Part shown: piece by piece, positions 8,301-17,123 of the stretch
How the letters are laid out: each line of letters begins with the position of its first letter
Numbering within the stretch: the stretch's first letter is position 1
Assembly (NCBI GenBank): GCA_963750535.1
Contig: CAVVRF010000027.1
Location: 62,001 to 126,000 of the forward strand
Reading direction: 5' to 3'
Origin: JAKFWF01 sp963750535
Lineage (GTDB): Bacteria; Pseudomonadota; Alphaproteobacteria; Rhizobiales; Hyphomicrobiaceae
DNA: 64,000 bases
Notes under the pieces: model-generated
Told to the model about the DNA's origin: nothing
Seen by the model: the letters and a program-made list of their open reading frames with translations, nothing else
Databases searched by the model: none
Program-made: the position numbers and the translations under genes

Positions 8301-9595
8301 ATGGTAAGGTTGTGTAAGCGCGTTACGCTTATCAGCACGGCGGCGGCAGTGGCCGTCGCCACGGGCGCGACCGCCGCACTTGCGGGTGGCTTCGCCATTC
8401 GCGAGCAGTCAGCGGAGAGCCAGGGCGCCTCGTTTGCGGGCAACGGCGCCGGCACCGGGCTCGGTGCCATGTACTGGAACCCCGCCGCCGCGGCCAACAA
8501 GAGCGGTCCGGGCATCAACACCGAATCAAACTACAGCTTGATCATCCCGCAAGCGAGCCTGACGGTCAACTCGATCTCGGGTCCAGCGGCCGGGACTCGC
8601 TGGGCCCGGCCTTTGGCGCCGCGCCGAACTCCAGCGATATCGCGAACCTGGCGCTGATCCCGGCCAGCTACGCCAATTACCAATTGAGCCCGTCGCTGTT
8701 CCTCGGCATGAGCTTGACCTCGGGCTTCGGGCTCAGCACCGAACCCGACACCGGCAATTACGATGGCGCGGTGCTCGGTCGCCGCTCGTCGCTGTTCACC
8801 ATGGCTGCAGCTCCAACGCTCGCCTACGTCGTCGCGCCGGGCGTGACAGTCGGCGCCGGCGTGCAGGCGAGCTACGCCAAGGGCACATTCAAGTTCGCCA
8901 CCGGCGTACCGTCCGCGCCCAGCACCTCATTCACGGGCGACGACTACGCTTTCGGCGCTACCGCCGGCGTGATGCTGACGCCCGCCGCCGGAACGCGGAT
9001 CGGCCTTGGCTGGCGCTCGGCGTTGACGCACGACCTCGAAGGCACGTTCAATCGTCCGGCGGTGCCGGGACTCGGCGTGACGTCGCAGAACTATGCCGCC
9101 ACCGTCGATGTGAAACTGCCCGACATCGTGACCCTGAGCCTCAATCAGGCCCTGTCGTCCAACATGCGGCTGCTCGGCACCGTCGAGTGGTCGAACTGGA
9201 GCCGCTTCAACGAGCTGCGCGTCAAGGACAAGGGTGGCACCATTGCCGACGTGGTGATCGCGGCGGACTGGGTCGACAGCTGGTTCTTCTCGATCGGCGG
9301 CGAGTACGACTACAACCGGCAGACGACGCTGCGCGCCGGCGTCGGCTACGAGTGGTCGCCGATCGACGATCCGAAGAAGCGTCTGGTCGGCATCCCCGAC
9401 AACAACCGTGTGTGGCTGAGCTTCGGCGGCAGCTACAAGCTGACCGAGCTGACGAGCGTCGATCTCGCCTACACCCATCTGTTCGTGGAGGATGCGACCT
9501 TCGATCGCAAGAATACCACCGGCTCGCTCAACCTGAAGGGCACGGTCGATGCCTCGACCGACATCGTGTCGGTCGGTTTGAAGACGAAGTTCTGA
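8301..9595 (+). CDS. FadL/TodX-type outer-membrane transporter, frameshifted as given
   Basis: About 431 residues when joined. It begins with a signal peptide (start MVRLCKRVTLIS, cleavage near TAALA) followed by GGFAIREQSAESQGASFAG, the typical N-terminal plug of FadL proteins, and GLGAMYWNPAAA. These proteins carry hydrophobic compounds such as long-chain fatty acids across the outer membrane. The rest is a beta-barrel ending in VSVGLKTKF with a C-terminal phenylalanine. One base appears to be missing in the G-run at 8579-8581: reading continues as SSGRDSLGPAFGAA in the next frame at 8582. Both halves are conserved, so an error in the sequence is likelier than a pseudogene. A GAGGGGGA ribosome site precedes the ATG at 8301. 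Confidence 0.85.
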
Positions 9596-9642
9596 CATCG
9601 GCCCGCGTGCTACGCGGGGCTTGTCATTCGACAGCAGGAGTT

Positions 9643-9678
9643 GGCGGCTGGTCCATTCCGGATCGGCCGCCTTCTTTT
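9643..9678 (+). terminator. probable rho-independent terminator after fadL
   Basis: GGCGGCTGGTCC (9643-9654) pairs with GGATCGGCCGCC (9660-9671), with two wobbles across a five-base loop, and is followed by TTCTTTTT. It lies about 50 bases after the fadL-like stop and fits as its transcription end. Confidence 0.7.
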
Positions 9679-9812
9679 TCGGCCCAGCGACCAGGAGTTG
9701 ACCGCGAGGAACGATTTGCCGTCTACTGCCGGGCGACAGACGCCAAACAATCCACCGAGGCCGAAGGCCGCGTTCGCGCGCGCGTCCGCCCGGAAACAAG
9801 GATCGCATTCAT

Positions 9813-10799
9813 ATGCATGAAGGGCTCCCCACCTTCGACGACGTCGCCAGTGCCGCCGAGCGCCTCGAAGGCTTGGCCGTGAAGACGCCACTGATCGAGC
9901 ATCCGGCGCTGAATGAACGGACCGGCGGGCGAATCCTGCTCAAGGCCGAGAGCCTGCAGCGCGTCGGGGCGTTCAAGTTCCGCGGCGCCTACAATGCGGT
10001 CTCGAGGGTCGATCGGACAGCGTTTCCAGGCGGCGTGGTGGCCTGCTCATCTGGCAATCACGCTCAGGGCGTCGCCGCCGCCGCCACCCTGTGCAAGCTG
10101 CCGTCGATGATCGTGATGCCTGCAGACGCGCCGCAATTGAAGATCGCCCGCACCAAGGCATTCGGCGCCGAAGTACGGCTCTATGATCGGCAGAACGAGG
10201 ATCGCGAGGCGATCGCGCGCCGCTTTTGCGACGAGCGCAAGGCCGCATTCGTGCACCCCTACGACGATCCGCACGTCATGGCGGGGCAGGGCACGGCCGG
10301 GCTCGAGCTGATGGCGCAGGCGAAGGCGGCCGGCGCCAATCCCGATGCGGTTCTGGTGTGCTGCTCGGGCGGCGGTTTCGCGACCGGGGTGGCGCTCGCC
10401 GTCAAGCAGGCCAATCCGGCGACGGATGTCCATACCGTCGAGCCGGCCGGCTTCGACGATTTCGCCCGGTCGCTGGCCAGCGGCAAGCGCGAGAAGAATG
10501 CGCGCATGGCCGGATCGATCTGCGATGCGCTGATGGCGAATTCGCCGGGCGAGCTGACTTTCGCCGTGGCCCAGCGCACGATCAAGAGCGGACTGGTGGT
10601 CACCGACGAGGAAGCGCGCGCCGCGATGCGCTTTGCCTACCACGAACTGAAGCTGGTGCTGGAGCCGGGCGGCGCTGCCGCGCTGGCCGCGGTGCTCGCC
10701 GGCAAGCTGCCGACGCAAGGCCGCACGATCGTGTGCGTTCTGTCGGGCGGCAACGTCGACCCGAAGGATTTCGCGGAGATCATCGCGGTGGCGGCCTGA
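9813..10799 (+). CDS. PLP-dependent threonine/serine dehydratase-like enzyme
   Basis: A 328-residue fold-type II PLP enzyme. The Schiff-base lysine is Lys55 in GAFKFRGAYN. SSGNHAQG binds the substrate carboxylate and CCSGGGFATG the cofactor phosphate. CVLSGGNVD near the end is typical of threonine dehydratases. There is no C-terminal ACT domain, so the isoleucine-feedback-regulated biosynthetic form is unlikely. The catabolic threonine/serine dehydratase or serine-racemase group fits better. It appears monocistronic and faces a convergent hypothetical gene. Confidence 0.85.
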   Translation: MHEGLPTFDDVASAAERLEGLAVKTPLIEHPALNERTGGRILLKAESLQRVGAFKFRGAYNAVSRVDRTAFPGGVVACSSGNHAQGVAAAATLCKLPSMIVMPADAPQLKIARTKAFGAEVRLYDRQNEDREAIARRFCDERKAAFVHPYDDPHVMAGQGTAGLELMAQAKAAGANPDAVLVCCSGGGFATGVALAVKQANPATDVHTVEPAGFDDFARSLASGKREKNARMAGSICDALMANSPGELTFAVAQRTIKSGLVVTDEEARAAMRFAYHELKLVLEPGGAAALAAVLAGKLPTQGRTIVCVLSGGNVDPKDFAEIIAVAA

Positions 10800-10809
10800 G
10801 GAAGTCCTT

Positions 10810-11382
10810 TCAGGCCGGGCTCTTGCCCATTGGGTTCGCTTCGAGCGAGATCGTCTGCAGGATGCCGTCGAGCTTGACGAGGGCTGCCTCCAGGCTCGCC
10901 GCAACGTCCTTGGCGCGCTTGGATTGCGCCGCCTGCTCGACACTCCGCGCATAGATCGAGACGGCCTGCCTTGCGATCTGCTCGCAGGCAGCCTGGTCGA
11001 TCGGTGACGCCTGCAGCGTCCAGGCCATCTGGTGCATCTGCTCGAGCGTCTTCAGCATCTCGCCCGGCGCCGGCTCGTCGGTCGGGACCGCGGGCTTTGC
11101 CAGGACACGCGCGCGGGCAGCCGCCATGTCGCTGCGCAAAGTCGAAATCTCGGCCTTGAGCTGGCCGAGCAGCGCCGGCGGCTGGCGCAGCGACGACTGC
11201 AGCTTGCCCAGGGCTTCATCGAGGCGTGCGCTGTCGAGCCGGCGCGCCCGGCGGCTATGCTCGGCGAGGAACCAGCGCCCGCGCGCGCTTTCGAGCAGCG
11301 CGTGCTCGATCGAATTGTACTCGGCTTCGGCGTCGGCGCCGGCGGGCAGCGCTTGAAGCGAGGAGGCGGGCGTGGTGCTCAT
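10810..11382 (-). CDS. conserved helical protein of unknown function
   Basis: A 190-residue soluble, largely alpha-helical protein. The notable segment is YNSIEHALLESARGRWFLAE, then HSRRARR, near residues 22-48. This ARGRWFL motif recurs, as I recall, in uncharacterised alphaproteobacterial proteins. A central helix (LGQLKAEISTLRSDMAAAR) could form a coiled coil. No enzyme motif, signal peptide or membrane segment is seen. Its 5' end lies close to the divergent MFS gene, so the promoters must be closely spaced or overlap. Confidence 0.6.
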   Translation of the reverse strand: MSTTPASSLQALPAGADAEAEYNSIEHALLESARGRWFLAEHSRRARRLDSARLDEALGKLQSSLRQPPALLGQLKAEISTLRSDMAAARARVLAKPAVPTDEPAPGEMLKTLEQMHQMAWTLQASPIDQAACEQIARQAVSIYARSVEQAAQSKRAKDVAASLEAALVKLDGILQTISLEANPMGKSPA

Positions 11383-11467
11383 GGTTCGGTTTCGCTATGG
11401 CTGTGGTCGACCACTCAGGTGCGTGCTCGATGGTCCAGAGATAAGCGATTCGAAAGCGGGATGGGCC

Positions 11468-12676
11468 GTGGCGCTAGCGGCCGGGGGACAGATTCGGTTG
11501 GAAACGGCAATACGGCAGTTCGCTTGGCGCGTCGGTGCGTTCTATGGGGCACAGTTCCTCGTCTATGGCGCGACGCTCCCTTACCTTTCGGTCATGCTCG
11601 ACGCGCGCGGCTTGACGCCGGCCGAGATCGGACTGATCTCGGCGGTTCCCCTCGTATTGCGGCTGGCGTTGACACCGGCGGTCGCCATGCACGCGGATCG
11701 GCGCGGCGGCCACCGGCTGATCATCATCGCCCTGTCGACGGTGGCGTTCGCAGCTACCCAGGCGATCGTGGTGGCGCGCGGATTCTGGCCCCTGCTCTTG
11801 AGTGTGGCGGTGTTTCAAGTGGCGCTGCAATCGCTGATGCCGCTGGTCGAGACGATCGCGATGGCTGGCGTGCGCCGCTGGGGCCATGATTACGGGCGCA
11901 TGCGGCTGTGCGGGTCGGTGACGTTCATCCTGGCGACATTCGCCGGGGCCTGGCTGATCGATTGGCGCGGCGCCGAGGTGATCGCCTGGCTGCTGGTCAC
12001 GGTGACTGGAGCGACGCTGGCGGCGGCGCTGGCGCTGCCCGGCGTCGATCTGGCGGCGCAGGGCGTTGCCCGGCCCCGGCTGCGATCGAATGCCGCCATC
12101 GAGCTGCTGGCGTCGAGGCCGATGCTGCTGTTCCTCCTGGCCACCGGCGCGGTGCAGTCGGCCCATGCCGTCTTCTACGGGTTTGGCGTGCTGCATTGGC
12201 GGGCGTACGGGATCGCGTCCGGCTGGATCGGCTTCCTCTGGTCGCTCGGCGTGGTTGCGGAGATTGCCTTGTTCTGGTGGTCGGCCAGGGTGATGGCGCG
12301 CTTCAGCCCCGCGGATTTGTTGCGGCTCGGCGCGGCGGCGGCAGTGGTGCGGTGGTCGCTGATGGCGTTCGACCCGCCGCTGGCGGTGCTGCTCGCGCTG
12401 CAGGTGCTGCATGGATTGACCTACGGCGCGAGCCATCTCGGCGCGATGCATTACATCAAGGCGAGCGTGCCGGATGCGCACGCCGGTACCGCGCAGGCGC
12501 TCTATACGACGGTCTGCGCCGGCGGCATGGGCGCGGCGATGGCGCTGGCGGGGATTGCCTACGGGCATTTCGCGGGCAAGGTCTATCTCGCCATGGCACT
12601 GCTTGGACTGGTCGGCCTGGCGGCGGCACACCTGCTATGGCGCATCGATGGCAGCACCGAGCCGGGCGGGCGATGA
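11468..12676 (+). CDS. MFS transporter, phenylpropionate-permease-like (MFS_1-like)
   Basis: About 402 residues with roughly twelve hydrophobic helices. The N-terminal FYGAQFLVYGATLPYLSVML and the later LHGLTYGASHLGAMHYI segment resemble the small MFS group that contains the 3-phenylpropionate permease HcaT and nucleoside-permease-like proteins. The substrate cannot be inferred. The start is uncertain: the frame is open from 11372, but the hydrophobic protein begins near 11500. A GTG at 11468 and a TTG at 11498 preceded by CCGGGGGAC are both plausible. It ends ten bases from a convergent gene. Confidence 0.8.
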   Translation: MALAAGGQIRLETAIRQFAWRVGAFYGAQFLVYGATLPYLSVMLDARGLTPAEIGLISAVPLVLRLALTPAVAMHADRRGGHRLIIIALSTVAFAATQAIVVARGFWPLLLSVAVFQVALQSLMPLVETIAMAGVRRWGHDYGRMRLCGSVTFILATFAGAWLIDWRGAEVIAWLLVTVTGATLAAALALPGVDLAAQGVARPRLRSNAAIELLASRPMLLFLLATGAVQSAHAVFYGFGVLHWRAYGIASGWIGFLWSLGVVAEIALFWWSARVMARFSPADLLRLGAAAAVVRWSLMAFDPPLAVLLALQVLHGLTYGASHLGAMHYIKASVPDAHAGTAQALYTTVCAGGMGAAMALAGIAYGHFAGKVYLAMALLGLVGLAAAHLLWRIDGSTEPGGR

Positions 12677-12686
12677 CCGGCTCTTA

Positions 12687-15600
12687 TCAGCTCAACCGAC
12701 CGCTGGCATGGGCCAGGAACAGGTAGACCCGCCCGGTGTCGGAGACGACCTGGCCGTGGGTCAGGCGACCGGACGGATCGCGGCGGTCGCTCTCCATCAG
12801 GATGCGCTCGTAGTCCACGAGGTAGCGATTGACCGTCTGCTGGAAGTCGAGGTCGGAGCGATAGCGCCGGGAGATCTCGTCGAAGGCGGCGCGCCCGTCG
12901 ACCGTATAGATGCTGCGCACCATCACGCCGCGCTGGCCGCCCCGGTAGCGCGACCAGATCGCCGACGCGGTAGCCTGGTCGAGGGCACGCGACACCACAT
13001 CGATGTTGAGACCGCTGCCGTGCGCAGCGGCGGCCGGTGGCACCGGCCGATCGGGTGCCGGCAGGCGAGCGGGCTGCGGCGCCATCGCCTCCTCTTCCGA
13101 CGAGGCCCGCGCCAGCAGATCGCCAAGTGACCAGTTGCCGCGTCCATCGCCGCCGCCGGCGCCCACGGCCGCTGCGGTTGGCAGCGCCACCGCCGTCGGC
13201 TGTGTCGCCTGACGCTGGCCCAACTCCTGCGCGAGGCTATTGCCGAGCGTGCTCAGCGCGCGGGCGCCGTCGCGCGGCGGCATCGGGTAGTTGATCGAGC
13301 CGAGCGATGACGGCTGGGCTGGCGGCGGGGCCGCCGGCGCGGCGACGTCGCGGCGCGCGGCCTCGCGGCTGGTCAGGCTGGAAAGCTGCTCGAGGGCGCG
13401 CAGCTGATCGCCGAGCGCGCGCCGCATGGCATCGGTGCTTTCGCGCGTCGCGGTCGGCAATTCCTGCACCTGGGCGCGGATGCGCGCCTGCTCGGCCTCG
13501 AACTCGCTCGCGACCGCCGCGGTACGATCGCGCAAATGGCTGGACGTGGCGGTGAACTGCTCGGTCAGGCTGCCAAGCTGCTGCGTGACTTCCTGCGACA
13601 CGTTCGAGAATTTCGAGCGCAAGTCGTCGAGCGCGCGGTCGGCCTGGCTCGAGGCATCGTGCCGCAGCCGCTCGATCTCCTCGATCGTCGAGCGCGAGCG
13701 CGCCTCGGCGCCGCTGGCGAGCTCCTGCGCGATCTGGCGGGCACGTTGCTCGGCCTCGGTGAGCGAGCCTTCGAGTGTGCTCGAATAGCCCTGCATCACC
13801 TGGCGGGCACGCTGCTCGGCCTCGGTGAGCGAGCCTTCGAGCGTGCTCGAATAGCCCTGCATCACCTGGCGGGCACGCTGCTCGGCTTCGGTGAGTGAGC
13901 CTTCGAGCGTGCTCGAATAACCCTGCATCATCTGGCGGGCACGCTGCTCCGCCTCGGTGAGCGAGCCTTCGAGCGTGCTCGAATAGCCCTGGATGACGCG
14001 TGACAGATCCTCAGCCTTGCCCGACATGCGGTCGAGCGTCTGGCCGAGCTCGGCCTGCCGGTTCTGCAGCGTGAGATCGATCTTGTAGTTGGCGGTCTCC
14101 AGTGCGTTGGCGGCCTTCATGATCGCCTGGCCCTGGTTCTCGAACCGGTTGGTGACACCGTTGATCTGGCCGAGCAGGTTCTCCGAGACGTTCTTGAGCA
14201 GATCGGATTGGCCGGCCAGTCCCTCGATCGCCTTGAGCGACTGCTTGGTGATGTTCTCGCTGGTCCGCCGTACCGCGTGGATGCCGTGCATCAGCGTCTC
14301 GTCGAGCTCGACGGCCTTCCGGCCGATCGTCTCGGTCATGTTCCGGGCATGCTTCTCCATGGCGGCGGTCAATGCATTCGCGCGCTCGCCGACGGCGCCG
14401 TCGATCGCCATCGTGGAACGCAGGATCGACTCGTCGAACAGCCGCAGGCGTTCCGTAAACGCATTGTCGAGGGTCTTGGTCCGCTCGATCAGCTGCATGT
14501 CGAGTGCCTGCGCGCGGTTGGCGAGCGTCGTATCGAGCGCCCGGGCATATTCCTCGAACACCGTCTGCAGCGTTTCGGTGCGGCCGCCAATGGTGCCGTC
14601 GATCTGCTCCATGTAGCCGGAGAGCAGCTTCTCCATCTGCTCGCTGCGATGGCCGAGCGCGCCGCCGAGCGCGCTGGTGTAGGTCTCGATCACGGTCTGC
14701 AGCTGGCCGCTGCCGGCACCGAGCACCGACTGCAGCTGCGCCGCGCCGCTGCCAATCACCTGCTGCAGCTGCTCGGCGCGGCCGCCCAGCGCTGTCTCGA
14801 ACTGGCTGGTCTGGGTCGAGATCGCCGTCTCGAGCTGGGTCAGGTTCTGGCCGGCGCCCTCGATGATGCGGGCAAGCTTGATCTGCTGGTTCGCGAGCGT
14901 CTCGATCAGGCCCGGCACCTCGGAGCCCAGCGTGCGCAGCGTCTCGGAGACGCGATCGCCGGTCGTCAGCAATGCGTTGCGCTCGCCGGCGAGCTCCTGG
15001 ATCAGCGAGCGGATCTTGCGCTCGTTCTCCTCGTATGATCGCTCGAGCGCGGTGACCTCGTTGTGGACCAGCGCCTCGAGCTCGCCGGCGCGGCCGAGCG
15101 CCCGCGACACCGCGTCGTTCATGAACGACACCTGCCGCCGCACCGCCTGGCCGAGCGAGGCGACCGTCTGCTCGGCCATCCGATCCGGTTCGGCGAGCCG
15201 CACCGCGACCTCGGTCATCGCCGTCGAGCGCAACTTGAGCTCCTCGGTGCGCCAGGCGAGAAGTGCCAGGAACCAGAACAGCGCGATCGGCCCCAGCAGG
15301 GTCGCGACGCCGGTCAGAAAGCCGGATCGGGTTACGAGATCGCCGAAGCCCTTGCCGCCGAGCAGGTCGGGGCCGACCAGCATCCAGGCGAAGCCGAGGC
15401 CGATACTTACCCAGATGCCGCTCGCCACGCCGGCATAGAAGAACGGCTTGTTCGAAGGCTTCTGGTTGAGCGCATAGATCAGGCCGCCGATCGAAGGCGC
15501 GTCGTCGTTGGCGGCGATTCGGCCGCGCGATGGTCCGGCAGGGCGGCGGCGTGCCTGACGGCGTCCGCTCTCGTCCTCGCCGGTGGCGGCATCCTCCGGG

Positions 15601-15794
15601 GCAGGCGCAGGGGCAGCGGGCTCGGCCGCGACCGAAGCGGCCTCTGGTGCTGGTGGCGGGCTTGCCGATGGCGGACGATGGCGCGCCGGCAGTGGCGGCG
15701 GACCGCCCGTCGGCACGCTCACGGCACGTGGCGCGTCCCCCGCTGCGTCAGCCGCCGGCGCCGTAGAACGAACGGTTTTCCCCTCTTGCGCCAT
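12687..15794 (-). CDS. giant coiled-coil membrane protein, growth-pole-ring (GPR)-like
   Basis: A 1035-residue protein. Residues 1-95 are Pro/Ala-rich. Two membrane segments follow at about 118-185 (YAGVASGIWVSIGLGFAWML, then FLTGVATLLGPIALFWFLAL). About 600 residues of apolipoprotein-like helical repeats come next, and a conserved C-terminal domain (GSGLNIDVVSRALDQATASA to VYLFLAHASGRLS). This architecture and the C-terminal RYRGGQRGVMVRSIYTVDGR/AFDEI...RRY signature recall the GPR polar-growth scaffold of Agrobacterium and related 'kinesin-like' proteins of Hyphomicrobiales. It is about half the length of Agrobacterium GPR. Four near-identical 22-residue units occur in the coiled coil. The polar-growth role is inferred by homology. 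Confidence 0.72.
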   Translation of the reverse strand: MAQEGKTVRSTAPAADAAGDAPRAVSVPTGGPPPLPARHRPPSASPPPAPEAASVAAEPAAPAPAPEDAATGEDESGRRQARRRPAGPSRGRIAANDDAPSIGGLIYALNQKPSNKPFFYAGVASGIWVSIGLGFAWMLVGPDLLGGKGFGDLVTRSGFLTGVATLLGPIALFWFLALLAWRTEELKLRSTAMTEVAVRLAEPDRMAEQTVASLGQAVRRQVSFMNDAVSRALGRAGELEALVHNEVTALERSYEENERKIRSLIQELAGERNALLTTGDRVSETLRTLGSEVPGLIETLANQQIKLARIIEGAGQNLTQLETAISTQTSQFETALGGRAEQLQQVIGSGAAQLQSVLGAGSGQLQTVIETYTSALGGALGHRSEQMEKLLSGYMEQIDGTIGGRTETLQTVFEEYARALDTTLANRAQALDMQLIERTKTLDNAFTERLRLFDESILRSTMAIDGAVGERANALTAAMEKHARNMTETIGRKAVELDETLMHGIHAVRRTSENITKQSLKAIEGLAGQSDLLKNVSENLLGQINGVTNRFENQGQAIMKAANALETANYKIDLTLQNRQAELGQTLDRMSGKAEDLSRVIQGYSSTLEGSLTEAEQRARQMMQGYSSTLEGSLTEAEQRARQVMQGYSSTLEGSLTEAEQRARQVMQGYSSTLEGSLTEAEQRARQIAQELASGAEARSRSTIEEIERLRHDASSQADRALDDLRSKFSNVSQEVTQQLGSLTEQFTATSSHLRDRTAAVASEFEAEQARIRAQVQELPTATRESTDAMRRALGDQLRALEQLSSLTSREAARRDVAAPAAPPPAQPSSLGSINYPMPPRDGARALSTLGNSLAQELGQRQATQPTAVALPTAAAVGAGGGDGRGNWSLGDLLARASSEEEAMAPQPARLPAPDRPVPPAAAAHGSGLNIDVVSRALDQATASAIWSRYRGGQRGVMVRSIYTVDGRAAFDEISRRYRSDLDFQQTVNRYLVDYERILMESDRRDPSGRLTHGQVVSDTGRVYLFLAHASGRLS
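13735..13998 (-). repeat. four tandem 66-bp coding repeats
   Basis: Units at 13735-13800, 13801-13866, 13867-13932 and 13933-13998 are nearly identical at DNA level (beginning TGGCGGGCACG on the plus strand). They encode 22-residue units with core GYSSTLEGSLTEAEQRAR in the GPR-like protein. Twenty-two residues is two hendecads, so copies can be gained or lost without breaking coiled-coil register. The flanking helical repeats are far more diverged, implying recent expansion. Confidence 0.95.
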
Positions 15795-16123
15795 TCAGCC
15801 GCCTGGCCTGACCCCGTCCCGTTGCATCCGGCGCTTAGAATCGTCACGCCCAATCAGTATACCAGCCGCGCAGGCGGCGAAACATAAAGCCACCTCGCTG
15901 CCCAGGAACCGTACGACTTTCGCGGGAAAACACGCGGATCCCTCTGCCCCATTTCTCGCGCTAACCATGGTTTAAGGCGAAACCAAGGATCGCGCTCGCG
16001 CGAGAACCGGGAAGACACAGGTTTCCAACAAGTTGCAGCGTCGCGGACAAGACACTGACCAGTGTTTACCCGAACTTATGAAGCCTTGCGCCATAAAGCT
16101 GCTGGCAGCGCGGGGAGGCGGCG
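15795..16123. other. divergent intergenic region, no gene seen
   Basis: This 329-base stretch separates the divergent starts of the coiled-coil gene and the Hpt gene, and so must hold both promoters. I found no clear -35/-10 pair, operator palindrome or small gene. A ribosome site, GGGGAGG at 16112-16118, sits at the right end and belongs to the Hpt gene. Confidence 0.5.
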
Positions 16124-16510
16124 GTGGCAGCAGCAGCGGCGGCGGTGGCGGAACGAGGCGACAGACCGGCGAGCACGTTGCCGCCTGGGCCCCTCGACCT
16201 CGGTCATCTGCGCCGCTTCACCGGCGGCGACCGCGAGCTCGAGCGCGAGGTTCTGCAGCTGTTCGGTGACCAGGCATTGGTCACCTTCAAGCATATGCAA
16301 CAAGCCGCCAGCGAGAAAGCGTGGCGCGACGCAGCGCACACGCTCAAGGGCTCGTCGTTCGCGGTTGGCGCCAATGCCGTCGCACGATTGGCCGCCGAGG
16401 CGGAAATGATGCGGGAGCAGCCAGGCAGCTGGCCGGACGTGCTGGAGCGGCTGCAAGCCGCAATCATCGACGCCCGCCGCTTCATTGCCGCGCAGGCACC
16501 GGCCCGCTGA
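16124..16510 (+). CDS. histidine phosphotransfer (Hpt) domain protein
   Basis: A 128-residue single-domain Hpt protein. The phospho-accepting histidine is His72 in AAHTLKGSSFAVGA, the canonical HxLKGxS motif, set in a four-helix bundle. Such proteins relay phosphate between hybrid histidine kinases and response regulators. The start is the GTG at 16124, supported by GGGGAGG five bases upstream; the first 15 residues are low-complexity alanine. No kinase or receiver gene is adjacent, so it is an orphan relay whose partners lie elsewhere. Confidence 0.85.
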   Translation: MAAAAAAVAERGDRPASTLPPGPLDLGHLRRFTGGDRELEREVLQLFGDQALVTFKHMQQAASEKAWRDAAHTLKGSSFAVGANAVARLAAEAEMMREQPGSWPDVLERLQAAIIDARRFIAAQAPAR

Positions 16511-16521
16511 CGCCTGCAGCC

Positions 16522-16554
16522 GCGCCGGACGTCGGATTTCTCGACATCCGGCGC
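16522..16554 (+). terminator. GC-rich hairpin after the Hpt gene
   Basis: GCGCCGGA (16522-16529) pairs perfectly with TCCGGCGC (16547-16554). An inner GTCG/CGAC pair continues the stem past one mismatch. It starts about 12 bases after the Hpt stop. There is no T-tract after it, so it may be a 3'-end stabilising hairpin or weak terminator. Confidence 0.4.
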
Positions 16555-16684
16555 GAATCGATTGCCGGCCGGCCGTGCTTGAATTCCGGAGCACGACTGT
16601 CTATCACTCGCGCCCGACCATCGGTTGAAGGCGTCGAGGCTTCTCGACCGTAATCATCAGCGAGCACGGGCAAGGCTTGGACGC

Positions 16685-17005
16685 ATGGCAAAGATCACGT
16701 TTGTGCAACCGGATGGGACCTCCCAGGTGGTGGACGCCCAACCTGGCGTGACGGTAATGGAAGCAGCGAAGCTGAATACCGTTCCGGGAATCGATGCCGA
16801 GTGCGGCGGCGCATGTGCATGCGCGACTTGCCACGTTTACGTGGATGAAGCCTGGCAGGCGAAGACCGGCAAGCCATCGGCCATGGAAGAGGATATGCTG
16901 GATTTCGCCTTCGACGTGCAGGAGGCGAGCCGCCTCTCCTGCCAGATCAAGGTGACAGCGGACCTCGACGGCCTGGTGGTGCGGGTGCCGGCGAAGCAGT
17001 TCTGA
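16685..17005 (+). CDS. 2Fe-2S ferredoxin, adrenodoxin type
   Basis: A 106-residue vertebrate/ISC-type ferredoxin. Cluster ligands fit C-x5-C-x2-C...C: Cys40, Cys46 and Cys49 in ECGGACACATCHVY, with Cys86 in RLSCQIKVT. The start MAKITFVQPDG is normal for the family. A ferredoxin/NAD(P)H reductase-like gene begins 118 bases downstream on the same strand, so the two may form an electron-transfer pair serving a P450, ring hydroxylase or Fe-S assembly. No terminal oxygenase is in the window. Confidence 0.93.
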   Translation: MAKITFVQPDGTSQVVDAQPGVTVMEAAKLNTVPGIDAECGGACACATCHVYVDEAWQAKTGKPSAMEEDMLDFAFDVQEASRLSCQIKVTADLDGLVVRVPAKQF

Positions 17006-17123
17006 TCCGGCCACCGGCGGCACATCGTCGCGATTGGAGCAGCAGGGGTCGCGAACCAGCAGGACGATAGCTGGCGATGCCGGTCCTGCTCGCCCGAGAT
17101 CATTCGACAAGGATGAGATTGCC

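Noticed and set aside
13735..13998. CRISPR array
   Set aside because: The repeats are directly adjacent, without spacers, and translate as in-frame coiled-coil units.
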